Shown here: positions 55,298 through 63,715 of the stretch, in pieces
How the letters are laid out: each line of letters starts with the position of its first letter
How positions within the stretch are numbered: position 1 is the first letter of the stretch
DNA from: Lysinibacillus odysseyi 34hs-1 = NBRC 100172
GTDB lineage: Bacteria; Bacillota; Bacilli; Bacillales_A; Planococcaceae
Assembly: GCF_001591965.1 (NCBI RefSeq)
Contig: NZ_BCVX01000004.1
Span: 186,001-250,000 of the forward strand
DNA length: 64,000 bases
Direction: 5' to 3'
Notes under the pieces: generated by a model
What the model saw: only the letters and a program-made list of their open reading frames with translations
Told to the model about the DNA's origin: nothing
Databases searched by the model: none
Made by a program: the position numbers and the translations under genes

Positions 55298-55668
55298 ATA
55301 CATCCCTCAATTCCGGTAAGCTGACCGTGAACAATGACTGTTTCTTTTTGATTGATAAGTGAGAATGTCAGCGTGTCATCATTTATTTGATAGATTGTAT
55401 AAACTTCATCATGCAAACAGACGTATGATTGATATCTGCTGGAAATCGAATGATATATAATCGATTTTCCCAGCTCTTTTTCAATTAAGCTGATTGCAAG
55501 TGCAAGGCTCGTGTCCCCGTGTAAGATCACATGCTGGAAATTTGAATCCTGCATTACTTCCACATTACTATGAATATTTAAATCTCCTTCCCAAATCATA
55601 GGGAAGATTAAATGAGATTCAGTAATTGTTAAAGTACGTGTTGAATTCCACTTTTCCTTCGTACTCAT
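55294..55668 (-). CDS. MaoC-like hot-dog protein B
   Basis: 124 residues; its ATG overlaps the stop of the dehydrogenase gene (ATGA). Segments LTITESHLIFPMIWEGDLNI, HGDTSLALAISLIEKELG and a beta-rich tail (YQINDDTLTFSLINQKETVI) suggest a degenerate hot-dog domain. It is adjacent to and of similar size to hot-dog protein A, so a heteromeric pair is likely. No catalytic motif recognised. Confidence 0.55.
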   Translation of the reverse strand: MSTKEKWNSTRTLTITESHLIFPMIWEGDLNIHSNVEVMQDSNFQHVILHGDTSLALAISLIEKELGKSIIYHSISSRYQSYVCLHDEVYTIYQINDDTLTFSLINQKETVIVHGQLTGIEGCI

Positions 55669-56510
55669 GAGTATTTGTAAAAACCTTCACCGCTTTTTCT
55701 GCCCAATTTGCCGCTTTCCACAAGCTTTTTAAGAAGGGGACAAGGACGGTATTTTGAATCAGCAAAATCTCTATATAATGTTTCCAATGCCGATAAGGTT
55801 GTATCCAGCCCGCATTCATCTGCCAGTTTAAGGGGGCCGATTGGATGGTTTGCACCCAGCTTCATAGCATTATCGACTTCTTCAGCAGGCGTACCCTCCA
55901 TTACTAAAAAAGCAGCTTCATTCATCATAGGTAATAAGATTCGATTTACTATAAATCCGGGATAATCTTGTGCAACAACTGTTTGCTTATTGATTTTTAC
56001 AGCAAATTCCTTTGCAGTTTCTAGTGTTTCTGCAGAGGTAGAAAGCGATTTTACTATTTCCAATAAATTCATCAAAGGAACCGGGCTGAAGAAATGCATC
56101 CCGATTACATTTTCCGGCCGCAGCGTAACTGAGCCGATTTCAGCTATAGAAAGGGAAGAGGTGTTACTTGCTAAAATGGCATGCGGCTGAATGATTTCAT
56201 CCAATTTCCTGAACATCTCTTTCTTTAGCGCTATATTTTCGGGAATTGCTTCAATTACTAAATCAGCTGTCGCACCATCTTGGACATTTGTTGAATAGTG
56301 AATATGTTCATGGATACGTCGTTCATCTTCAACTGAGTACTTTTCACGTTTCCGCATGGAAGCGATACTTTTTTCAATATATTTTTTACCGCGATCAATA
56401 TCACTGTCAGACCGATCAACTAATATAACAGGTATACCAGCAAGCGCAATTACCTGTGCAATTCCACTGCCCATTAAACCTGCTCCTACAACAAGAACTT
56501 TATTAATCAA
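55665..56510 (-). CDS. 3-hydroxyacyl-CoA (3-hydroxybutyryl-CoA) dehydrogenase
   Basis: 281 residues from TTG, with AAGGGGG eight bases upstream. NAD-binding GAGLMGSGIAQVIALAG, catalytic His in VIGMHFFSPVPLMNLLEIV with Glu, and the C-terminal dimer domain (GFIVNRILLPMMNEAAFLV) are all present. Length matches Hbd/MmgB proteins. It oxidises (S)-3-hydroxyacyl-CoA to 3-oxoacyl-CoA in the cytoplasm. It starts one base after the thiolase stop. Confidence 0.95.
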   Translation of the reverse strand: MINKVLVVGAGLMGSGIAQVIALAGIPVILVDRSDSDIDRGKKYIEKSIASMRKREKYSVEDERRIHEHIHYSTNVQDGATADLVIEAIPENIALKKEMFRKLDEIIQPHAILASNTSSLSIAEIGSVTLRPENVIGMHFFSPVPLMNLLEIVKSLSTSAETLETAKEFAVKINKQTVVAQDYPGFIVNRILLPMMNEAAFLVMEGTPAEEVDNAMKLGANHPIGPLKLADECGLDTTLSALETLYRDFADSKYRPCPLLKKLVESGKLGRKSGEGFYKYS

Positions 56511-56511
56511 G

Positions 56512-57690
56512 TTAGTTTCCCCCTTGAGCTATGTTTTTAATAATTAATGAAACGCCCTGTCCTCCCCCTACACAAAGAGAGGCTAGACCATAGGATTTAT
56601 TTGTTCGGATTAATTCATGAAGTAATGTTACGACAATCCTTGAGCCGGAATTTCCGACAGGATGGCCTAAAGCAATAGCACCGCCATTAACGTTCACTTT
56701 ATCTAAATTAATTTTTAATTCTTCCAATACTGCTAAGGTTTGTGCTGCAAATGCTTCGTTCAGCTCTAATAAATCGATATCTTCCAGCGTTAAATTTGCA
56801 CGGTTCAATGCTTTTTTCGTGGCATCCACTGGTCCTATCCCCATATATTTTGGTTCAACCCCAACTGATGCATGGGCGATAATTTCTGCCAGAGGTTTTA
56901 ACTTATATTCTTCACAATATTTTTCTGAGCAGATTAATAGTAGGGAGGCTCCATCATTTAAACCGGATGCATTTCCAGCAGTTACAGAACCATCTTTTAT
57001 AAAAGCAGGCTTTAAATTTGAGAGCGCATCAAATGTAGTTTCGCGGACAAATTCATCTGTTTCAAATATGCTGGATCCAATTACTAGTGGAACAATTTCT
57101 TTTTTAAATTTCCCTGACTGTTGTGCGGCCAATGCACGCTGTTGGCTCATCAAAGCGTATTCATCTTGTTTTGCACGGGAAATGGAATATTTTTCGGCCA
57201 GATTTTCAGCTGTAATCCCCATATGGTAGTTTTCATAGGAGCAAATAAGCCCATCGTATAAAAGACCGTCTTCTATAGTGAAACTGCCGAGTTTTTTACC
57301 AGACCGCCCCTCTAATAACAGGTGAGGTACCCGTGTCATATTTTCTGTGCCTCCTGCTACTATACAATCGGCTTCGCCCAATGCAATTTGTTGATAAGCC
57401 AATGTAATAGCGCGCAGCCCGGAAGCACATTGTTTGTTTATCGTCATAGCGGGAATTGTGTGTGGTAATCCAGATTTTAATGCGACCTGTCTTGCAGGGT
57501 TTGCTCTATTGCCGGCCTGGTAGACATTGCCCATTATTACTTCGTCAATAGTCATAGGGTTAATAGCGGTTGCAGATAGAATATCCTTTACTAATGGAAC
57601 AGCTAATTCACTCGCAGGAATGTTTTTTAATGCACCTCCGAATTTTCCGATTGCCGTGCGCTTTGCTGCAACGATAAACACTTTAGACAT
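56512..57690 (-). CDS. Acetyl-CoA acetyltransferase (thiolase)
   Basis: 392 residues with AGGTGATT before the ATG. The nucleophilic Cys is in NKQCASGLRAITLA, the His in GGAIALGHPVGNSGSRI and the second Cys in ASLCVGGGQGVSL. It cleaves 3-oxoacyl-CoA (acetoacetyl-CoA for the short-chain type) with CoA. It works downstream of the adjoining dehydrogenase, giving acetyl-CoA. Confidence 0.95.
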   Translation of the reverse strand: MSKVFIVAAKRTAIGKFGGALKNIPASELAVPLVKDILSATAINPMTIDEVIMGNVYQAGNRANPARQVALKSGLPHTIPAMTINKQCASGLRAITLAYQQIALGEADCIVAGGTENMTRVPHLLLEGRSGKKLGSFTIEDGLLYDGLICSYENYHMGITAENLAEKYSISRAKQDEYALMSQQRALAAQQSGKFKKEIVPLVIGSSIFETDEFVRETTFDALSNLKPAFIKDGSVTAGNASGLNDGASLLLICSEKYCEEYKLKPLAEIIAHASVGVEPKYMGIGPVDATKKALNRANLTLEDIDLLELNEAFAAQTLAVLEELKINLDKVNVNGGAIALGHPVGNSGSRIVVTLLHELIRTNKSYGLASLCVGGGQGVSLIIKNIAQGGN

Positions 57691-57743
57691 ATAATCACCT
57701 CAGAATGTAGTGGTAGAATGGATTCAATGTATCTATGAAAAAA

Positions 57744-59039
57744 TTAACCTAGCAGAGTAAATAATATAATGGCGATGACGGTAGAAATTTGTGTCAGGAT
57801 AACAGCCATACAGGCAACCGGCAAATAGGCCGTCTTAAATGTTTCCTTCGAAATATTGCGGATTGTCGTTACGACATACCCATTATGAGGCAATGAAGCA
57901 AGACCATCTGAAGACATGACAGATACACGGTGTAATGCCCCTGGATCAATCCCCATATTTAAATAAATCGGAGATAAAATAGGCAGGGCAATCCCTAAAC
58001 CACCGGAAGCAGATCCTGTTAAACCAGCGATTAAATTAATACAGATGGCCATGCTTAATAATGGAGGACCCGGAATCTGCAAAACGGTATCAACAATTTG
58101 CGTAAATCCGGCTGTCAGTGCAGCAACTTTACCAAATGCAATGACAGCAGATGTATTACATGCTGCAATGATTGCTTCATTGGCACCTTTGCCCATCACA
58201 TCCCAAAGCTTGGAGAGATACGTAAACATAATGATCAATGCAATAATAATAGCTGTGAGTAATGCAAATATAGTAGCAGTGTTTGCATCGAAGTATTGTG
58301 AATACGTAACCATTCCAACAATCACTCCTAATATAGGCAAGAATGCCTGCACGATACTAGGTAATTTTTTGTCGTTCTGCTCAATATCTTTATCTGATTC
58401 ATATGAAACAAATTCTTCTCCATGTTTTTTCGCGCGATTTACCATCCAATACAGCCAGAATGAGCCTACTATAAATGTGAAGGCTGCAATCGCAACCCCG
58501 ACCCCTAATCCTGAATAAGGAGTGGTACCGAAAAATTCAGTCGGCATAATATTTTGAATTTCCGGAGAACCCGGCAAATACATCGTAAAGGTAACAGAGC
58601 CAAATACGAGTGCGGCAGGGATGAAACGGCGTGGCAAGTTGGCTGTTTTGAATAATGAAACAGCGATAGGATAAACAGCAAAACCAACTACAAATAATGA
58701 GACACCGCCGTATGTCATAATGGCACAGGCTAACACGATAGCCATAATGGCGCCTTTAGGCCCGATAATTTTCATTACCCAGCGTGCAATTGATTCAGCA
58801 GCACCGGTATCTGCCATAATCTTACCAAAAATGGCGCCGAGTAAGAAAATTAAAAAGTATGAGGCAAAGTAGCCCGTAAAACCTTGCATATAAGTACCAG
58901 TCATGGCCTCCACAACGTCCAGGCCAGAAACCAATGCTACGAATACACTTGCTAAAATAGCGCTAACAATGATATTTACGCCTTGGAAGGTCATGAAAAT
59001 TAACAAAGCTAGGCCGATCAACAATAAAACAACACTCAT
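57744..59039 (-). CDS. GntP-family permease
   Basis: 431 residues with AAAGGTGG before the ATG and about 12 membrane segments. Family-like parts are IMTYGGVSLFVVGFAVYPI, YLPGSPEIQNIMPTEFFGT and GLTGSASGGLGIALPILSP. GntP carriers import gluconate and other hydroxyacids, including 3-hydroxybutyrate in some bacteria. Its presence in this operon suggests import of a short hydroxy or unsaturated acid; the substrate is inference. Confidence 0.88.
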   Translation of the reverse strand: MSVVLLLIGLALLIFMTFQGVNIIVSAILASVFVALVSGLDVVEAMTGTYMQGFTGYFASYFLIFLLGAIFGKIMADTGAAESIARWVMKIIGPKGAIMAIVLACAIMTYGGVSLFVVGFAVYPIAVSLFKTANLPRRFIPAALVFGSVTFTMYLPGSPEIQNIMPTEFFGTTPYSGLGVGVAIAAFTFIVGSFWLYWMVNRAKKHGEEFVSYESDKDIEQNDKKLPSIVQAFLPILGVIVGMVTYSQYFDANTATIFALLTAIIIALIIMFTYLSKLWDVMGKGANEAIIAACNTSAVIAFGKVAALTAGFTQIVDTVLQIPGPPLLSMAICINLIAGLTGSASGGLGIALPILSPIYLNMGIDPGALHRVSVMSSDGLASLPHNGYVVTTIRNISKETFKTAYLPVACMAVILTQISTVIAIILFTLLG

Positions 59040-59056
59040 ACATATCCCACCTTTTA

Positions 59057-59830
59057 TCAGTTAAACTTCGGTTCTCTTTTTTCTATGAAAGCGTTAATTC
59101 CTTCAGCAGCATCTGGGTGGTTAAAAATATCAATAAATAACTTTTGTTCAATCTGCAGGCCAGTTTCAAGATCAGTTTCCATCCCCTGCAGGACAGCCTG
59201 TTTTATATGGTTAAAAACTTGGGTAGATTTTTTTGAAATTTCCTGCGCAATGTTTAATACCTGTTCAAAGCCTTCGCCTGAATTAAAAACATTGTTAACA
59301 AGCCCGATTTTTAAAGCATGGTCAGCAGAAATAGGTTCCCCTAAATACATCATTTCTAGAGCCTTTGCCTTACCGATAAGTTTTGGCAAACGTTGAGTTC
59401 CACCTGCACCGGGGAAAATACCTAGATTCACTTCAGGAACTCCCAGCTTTGAGTGTGCCTCTGCATAGCGGAAATCGAATGCTAAAGCTACTTCAAGACC
59501 ACCGCCTAAAGTCAAACCATTTAAAAATGCAATGGTAGGCTTAGGGAAATTTTCGATGAAGTTAATTACTCGATGGTTTTTTTCTACACTTTCCTGAAGG
59601 GTTGTTGAACCAATCCAATTAGGAAATTCTTTAATGTCAGCCCCTGCAATGAAAAATTTTTGACCTGCTCCGCGAAGCACCACAACATGTACGGATGTAT
59701 CATCGCAGAGGGATTGAAAGCAATGAAATAGCTCATCGGCTAATTTACTGCTTAAAGCATTAGCAGGGGGATGATTGATTTCAATGACGGTTATATGGCT
59801 GTATGCCTGCACATTTAAAAGCGAATACAA
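59057..59830 (-). CDS. Enoyl-CoA hydratase
   Basis: 257 residues from TTG, nine bases after GGAGG. It is a complete crotonase: oxyanion segment FFIAGADIKEF, GLTLGGGLEVALAFDFRYA, first catalytic Glu in GVPEVNLGIFPGAGGTQRLP and the second Glu in KALEMMYLGE. It hydrates 2-enoyl-CoA to 3-hydroxyacyl-CoA. It is the first gene of the leftward operon, directly behind its promoter and operator. Confidence 0.94.
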   Translation of the reverse strand: MYSLLNVQAYSHITVIEINHPPANALSSKLADELFHCFQSLCDDTSVHVVVLRGAGQKFFIAGADIKEFPNWIGSTTLQESVEKNHRVINFIENFPKPTIAFLNGLTLGGGLEVALAFDFRYAEAHSKLGVPEVNLGIFPGAGGTQRLPKLIGKAKALEMMYLGEPISADHALKIGLVNNVFNSGEGFEQVLNIAQEISKKSTQVFNHIKQAVLQGMETDLETGLQIEQKLFIDIFNHPDAAEGINAFIEKREPKFN

Positions 59831-59855
59831 AATATAATTCCTCCCTCGAAAATTT

Positions 59856-59871
59856 TGAATACGTATACATT
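59856..59871. promoter_or_regulatory. LacI-type operator, leftward promoter
   Basis: TGAATACGTATACATT, containing an ATACGTAT palindrome, lies between the leftward promoter and the enoyl-CoA hydratase start. The identical 16 bases recur at 61065-61080. Confidence 0.75.
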
Positions 59872-59874
59872 TTG

Positions 59875-59889
59875 TGGTAAGCGTTTACA
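59875..59889 (-). promoter_or_regulatory. Putative CcpA cre site
   Basis: Minus-strand TGTAAACGCTTACCA fits the cre pattern TGNAANCGNWNNC. It sits just past the start of transcription, a repressing position. A weaker TGTAAACGCC copy lies beside the other operator at 61085-61093. Confidence 0.6.
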
Positions 59890-59894
59890 CCTTC

Positions 59895-59923
59895 ACTATA
59901 GAATTGTCGCAAATTTCTGTCAA
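59895..59923 (-). promoter_or_regulatory. Sigma-A promoter of the leftward catabolic operon
   Basis: TTGACA, a 17-base spacer and TATAGT on the minus strand: a near-consensus promoter with the cre-like and LacI sites immediately downstream. Confidence 0.85.
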
Positions 59924-59982
59924 CAACTTTTTTTAAAATGGCTGAAAATAGCTTTTCTATTCTGCTTATCCATTGGATAACC

Positions 59983-60011
59983 TTTACATCATAACGGGGG
60001 TGCGGTATAAA
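59983..60011 (+). promoter_or_regulatory. Promoter of the LacI-type regulator gene
   Basis: TTTACA, a 17-base spacer and TATAAA, ending 31 bases before the start codon. It diverges from the leftward promoter about 60 bases away. Confidence 0.7.
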
Positions 60012-60042
60012 ATAAGTAATAGTGGGAGATCGAGGTGAGAGC

Positions 60043-61038
60043 ATGGTAACTTCTAAAGATGTAGCGAAATTAGCGGGGGTTTCGCAAGCTACAGTGTCAA
60101 GGGTATTAAATACACCCGATGTTGTTAAAAAAGAAACAGTAAATAAAGTGATGAATGCAATAAAAGAACTAAATTACATTCCAAATGCGAATGCAAGATC
60201 ACTCGTTCAGAATAAAATCGGAACGATTATCCTGTTATCGGGACCGTTAAGTAATCCGTTCTTTGTCGACACGACGAGTGCCATTGTAAATTATGCAAGC
60301 AAAAGGGATTACCGTGTACAAGTACAATTCGTTAATGATAATAATTTGGAAAAGGCATATGCCAGTGCCTTAGAGCAAAAGAATGACGGCATTATTTTAT
60401 CCTGCATTCTTGAAGATGACCCGATTTTTGATAAGCTGAAAGGGCTGGGAATTCCTTTTATTACATATAATCGAAAGCATAAATCAAATAAAAATTTTGT
60501 AGAAATTGATAACTTTCATGCTGGAGAACTTAGCTTTCAACATATGAAAGATCTGGGGCATGAAAATATTGCCTGGATTGGCGGGCAACTAAACGTAACG
60601 ACCTTTAAAAACAGGTATCAAGGTTTTACAAATGCAGTGAAAGAAGCAGGGGCGAAAGTTAACCCCAGTTATGTAATCCACGATATTATTTCCAAAAGTG
60701 ATTTAGAAGAAGCCTTTTATAATTTACTTCATCTTCGTACACCGCCAACGGCCATCTGTGCAGCAACAGATTCTATTGCATTAGATTTAATAGATATTGC
60801 TAAAAAGGCAGATATTTCAATTCCGGAAGAAATAAGTATTATGGGAATTGATAACGTTGAAATCAGCCAGCATGGTATGGTCGAACTAACAACGGTAGGG
60901 AGCAAATATAAAAAAAACCTAGGTTATATCGCTATTCAGGAGCTGTTCTCGATGATGGAAGATGAAAATAACAGTTGCAATTGTATTACGGAGCCTGTTA
61001 AACTCTTCGTAAGGAAAACAACACAGCGATTAAATTAA
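60043..61038 (+). CDS. LacI-family transcriptional regulator
   Basis: 331 residues from the ATG at 60043 with GAGGTGAG upstream; the longer frame lacks a site. The N-terminal LacI helix-turn-helix is TSKDVAKLAGVSQATVSRVL with the hinge PNANARSLVQNK. A periplasmic-binding-type effector domain follows (residues 60-330). Operators of the same sequence flank the gene before both the leftward and rightward operons, so it most likely represses both until an intermediate or substrate binds. Confidence 0.93.
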   Translation: MVTSKDVAKLAGVSQATVSRVLNTPDVVKKETVNKVMNAIKELNYIPNANARSLVQNKIGTIILLSGPLSNPFFVDTTSAIVNYASKRDYRVQVQFVNDNNLEKAYASALEQKNDGIILSCILEDDPIFDKLKGLGIPFITYNRKHKSNKNFVEIDNFHAGELSFQHMKDLGHENIAWIGGQLNVTTFKNRYQGFTNAVKEAGAKVNPSYVIHDIISKSDLEEAFYNLLHLRTPPTAICAATDSIALDLIDIAKKADISIPEEISIMGIDNVEISQHGMVELTTVGSKYKKNLGYIAIQELFSMMEDENNSCNCITEPVKLFVRKTTQRLN

Positions 61039-61052
61039 TCACTGTGTTTTTC
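61021..61052 (+). terminator. Terminator of the LacI-type gene
   Basis: ACACAG.GATT pairs with AATC.CTGTGT, followed by TTTTC. It overlaps the last codons of the gene. Confidence 0.75.
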
Positions 61053-61064
61053 TATAGCATAAAA

Positions 61065-61080
61065 TGAATACGTATACATT
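61065..61080. promoter_or_regulatory. LacI-type operator, rightward promoter
   Basis: TGAATACGTATACATT, identical to the copy at 59856-59871, 40 bases before the aldehyde dehydrogenase start. A possible TATACA/TATATA promoter overlaps it. Confidence 0.75.
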
Positions 61081-61119
61081 CTTGGCGTTTACAAACTATA
61101 TAACAAGGATGGTAAAGGT

Positions 61120-62541
61120 ATGGAAAAGGCATTATATTTAAACGGAAACTGGGTTAAGGCTGGAGAATATACTGGTTTATATTCCCCTTATGATGGAGAG
61201 TTTTTAGCAAATATCCCTGTTGCTTCGGCCGGCCAAATGGAAGAGGCAATTCAATTTGCCAAAAACGCCGAAACAAGCATGAAACAGCTTACCTCTTTGG
61301 AAAAGTCAAATATACTTTTACAAATCTGTTATCAATTTGAACATAGAAAAGAGGAGGCTGCGAGAATCATTGTTAAAGAGACAGCAAAGCCAATGAAATT
61401 TGCTCTAGCTGAAATCGACCGTACGATTGAAACGTACCGATTTGCAGCCGAGGAAGTTAAGAGGCTGGCTGGTGAGCTTGTACCGATGGATGCAGCAAAA
61501 AATGGAGCCAATAAATTTGCCTATACGCTCCATGAACCAATCGGAACTGTCGCTGCTATTACGCCATTTAATTTTCCACAGAATTTGGTTGCCCATAAAG
61601 TAGGGCCGGCCATTGCTGCCGGAAATCCCGTTATTTTAAAGCCGGCATCTCAAACACCATTGTCTGCATTGTTTTTGGCTGAATTAATTCATAACACCGA
61701 ATTACCAAAAGGTGCTTTCCAAGTGCTTACAGGAAGCGGCTCACAAATCGGTGACTATCTCGTCTTGCATGAAGATATCAAGATGATTACTTTTACCGGC
61801 AGCCCCGAAGTTGGAAAGTCTATCAAAATGAAAGCGGACTTAAAACGTGTTTCTCTTGAACTGGGGTCAAATGCGGGTTGTATTATCGATAATGAAGTCG
61901 ATCTCCCGGCAATCGCCAAAAAGTGCATTGTCGGAGCTTTTTCAAACCAAGGGCAAGTATGTATTTCCCTACAAAGAACTTATGTAATGGAAGACAGCTA
62001 TCAACCGTTTATAGATGAATTTAAAAAACTAACAAAGGCATTAAAAATAGGAAACCCGCTCTCGTTAGAGACCGATATTTCTGCAATGATAAATAAAAAG
62101 GAAACCCAAAGAGCAAAGGCTTGGATAGACGAAGCAGTTAATCTGGGGGCAACGATTGAATACGGCGGAGAAATCATCAATGAAGTGCTGCAGCCTACGA
62201 TTTTAGCCAATGTACCGAGTGAAGCACGAATTTCATGCCAGGAAGCATTTGCACCGGTAGTAATCATTAATAAAATTTCAACTGTGGAAGATGGTATTTC
62301 GGAAATAAATAATTCCATTTACGGACTTCAAGCAGGAATTTTTACAAACAATATTTCCAAGGCCCTTAAGGCTTCAAAAAGTTTGCAGGTCGGCGGGGTA
62401 ATTATTAATGACATTCCCACATTCCGTGTTGATCAAATGCCTTACGGCGGGGTGAAAAACAGCGGAACCGGACGGGAAGGGATTAAATATGCACTGGAAG
62501 AAATGACAGAGATGAAACTTGTTGTTTGGAATGAGGGGTAA
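61120..62541 (+). CDS. NAD(P)-dependent aldehyde dehydrogenase
   Basis: 473 residues with GGTAAAGGT before the ATG. Catalytic residues are present: PFNFPQNLVAHKVGPAI and KPASQTPLSAL (cofactor site), SLELGSNAGCIID (general-base Glu) and NQGQVCISLQRTYV (nucleophile Cys). It oxidises an aldehyde to the acid (or, in some family members, the acyl-CoA). Together with the downstream alcohol dehydrogenase and the leftward acyl-CoA ligase it suggests an alcohol-to-acyl-CoA route. It overlaps no other gene; the next starts four bases after its stop. Confidence 0.94.
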   Translation: MEKALYLNGNWVKAGEYTGLYSPYDGEFLANIPVASAGQMEEAIQFAKNAETSMKQLTSLEKSNILLQICYQFEHRKEEAARIIVKETAKPMKFALAEIDRTIETYRFAAEEVKRLAGELVPMDAAKNGANKFAYTLHEPIGTVAAITPFNFPQNLVAHKVGPAIAAGNPVILKPASQTPLSALFLAELIHNTELPKGAFQVLTGSGSQIGDYLVLHEDIKMITFTGSPEVGKSIKMKADLKRVSLELGSNAGCIIDNEVDLPAIAKKCIVGAFSNQGQVCISLQRTYVMEDSYQPFIDEFKKLTKALKIGNPLSLETDISAMINKKETQRAKAWIDEAVNLGATIEYGGEIINEVLQPTILANVPSEARISCQEAFAPVVIINKISTVEDGISEINNSIYGLQAGIFTNNISKALKASKSLQVGGVIINDIPTFRVDQMPYGGVKNSGTGREGIKYALEEMTEMKLVVWNEG

Positions 62542-62545
62542 TCAT

Positions 62546-63715
62546 ATGGCAGAGAAAATTAGTTTTGTAAGCAAAAATCATATTGGCTGGGGCTCCATTC
62601 AACGCTTGAACGAAGAAGCGAAAGCACTTGGCGCAAAAAAGATTTTAGTAGTAACAGATCCGTTCTTATTAGAATTAGGGATGATCGGCAGGATTTTAGA
62701 TCAATTGGATCCAACGTTTGAAATTAGTCTTTATTCAAAAGTTTCACCGGAGCCTTCGTTGGCGATAGCGGAAGAATTAGTGGCATATACCCGGGAAAAT
62801 AACTCGGAACTCATCATTGGAATTGGTGGGGGAAGCGCACTGGATTTAGCGAAAATTGCGGCCGTACTTGCCACCCATGATGGCCAGGTGAAAGATTTTT
62901 TAAATCTGACGGGTACCCGACAGCTTGAAAATAAAGGTCTGCCGAAAATCTTGATTCCTACTACTTCGGGTACAGGATCAGAGATCACAAACATTGGTGT
63001 ATTGGCATTAGACACAACAAAAGATGTTATTACACATGATTATCTGCTTGCCGATGTAGCAATAGTTGATCCTGAATTAACACTTTCATTGCCACCGAAA
63101 ATTACTGCTTCAACAGGAGTGGATGCTTTAACACATGCGATCGAAGCATATGTTTCCGTCAATGCAAGCCCTACTACCGATGCGCTGGCGATAAAAGCAA
63201 TTCAGCTTATAAGTAAATCGATACGTAAAGCTGTATGGACAGGTGATGACACTCAAGCACGGACGGATTTGAGCTACGGAAGCTATTTAGCGGGCTTGGC
63301 GTTTTATAATGCAGGAGTAGCCGGAGTGCATGCGCTGGCCTATCCGCTAGGCGGAAAATTCCATATTGCGCACGGCGAATCAAATGCGGTGTTATTGCCT
63401 TACGTAATGGGCTATATCCGTAGCAGCTGTAAAAAGCGTATGACGGATATTTATGCTGCAATGGGCTTTAATCCGATTCAGCTTTCCGAGGAAGAGGCTT
63501 CCATCAAATGTGTAGAAGAGTTAGGGCGCTTAGTAAAAGATGTGGAGATCCCGCTTACGCTAAAAGAATTTAATATAGAAGAAATACATTTAGAGGAGTT
63601 AACAAGGGATGCGGTAAAACAAAAACGCCTACTTAGCAGATCTCCTATGCCATTACTGGAAAAGGATATCTATTTGATTTATGAAGCCGCTTATAAAGGC
63701 GTGTATATGCATTAA
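62546..63715 (+). CDS. Iron-containing alcohol dehydrogenase
   Basis: 389 residues from the ATG at 62546 with GAGGGGT upstream. The family III pattern is complete: GIGGGSALDLAKIAA and TTSGTGSEITN (NAD), metal ligands in DALTHAIEAYVS and GVHALAYPLGGKFHIAHGES. It oxidises an alcohol or hydroxyacid to an aldehyde or semialdehyde with NAD, feeding the preceding aldehyde dehydrogenase. Substrate unknown; propanediol, butanediol and 4-hydroxybutyrate enzymes share this family. Confidence 0.94.
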   Translation: MAEKISFVSKNHIGWGSIQRLNEEAKALGAKKILVVTDPFLLELGMIGRILDQLDPTFEISLYSKVSPEPSLAIAEELVAYTRENNSELIIGIGGGSALDLAKIAAVLATHDGQVKDFLNLTGTRQLENKGLPKILIPTTSGTGSEITNIGVLALDTTKDVITHDYLLADVAIVDPELTLSLPPKITASTGVDALTHAIEAYVSVNASPTTDALAIKAIQLISKSIRKAVWTGDDTQARTDLSYGSYLAGLAFYNAGVAGVHALAYPLGGKFHIAHGESNAVLLPYVMGYIRSSCKKRMTDIYAAMGFNPIQLSEEEASIKCVEELGRLVKDVEIPLTLKEFNIEEIHLEELTRDAVKQKRLLSRSPMPLLEKDIYLIYEAAYKGVYMH

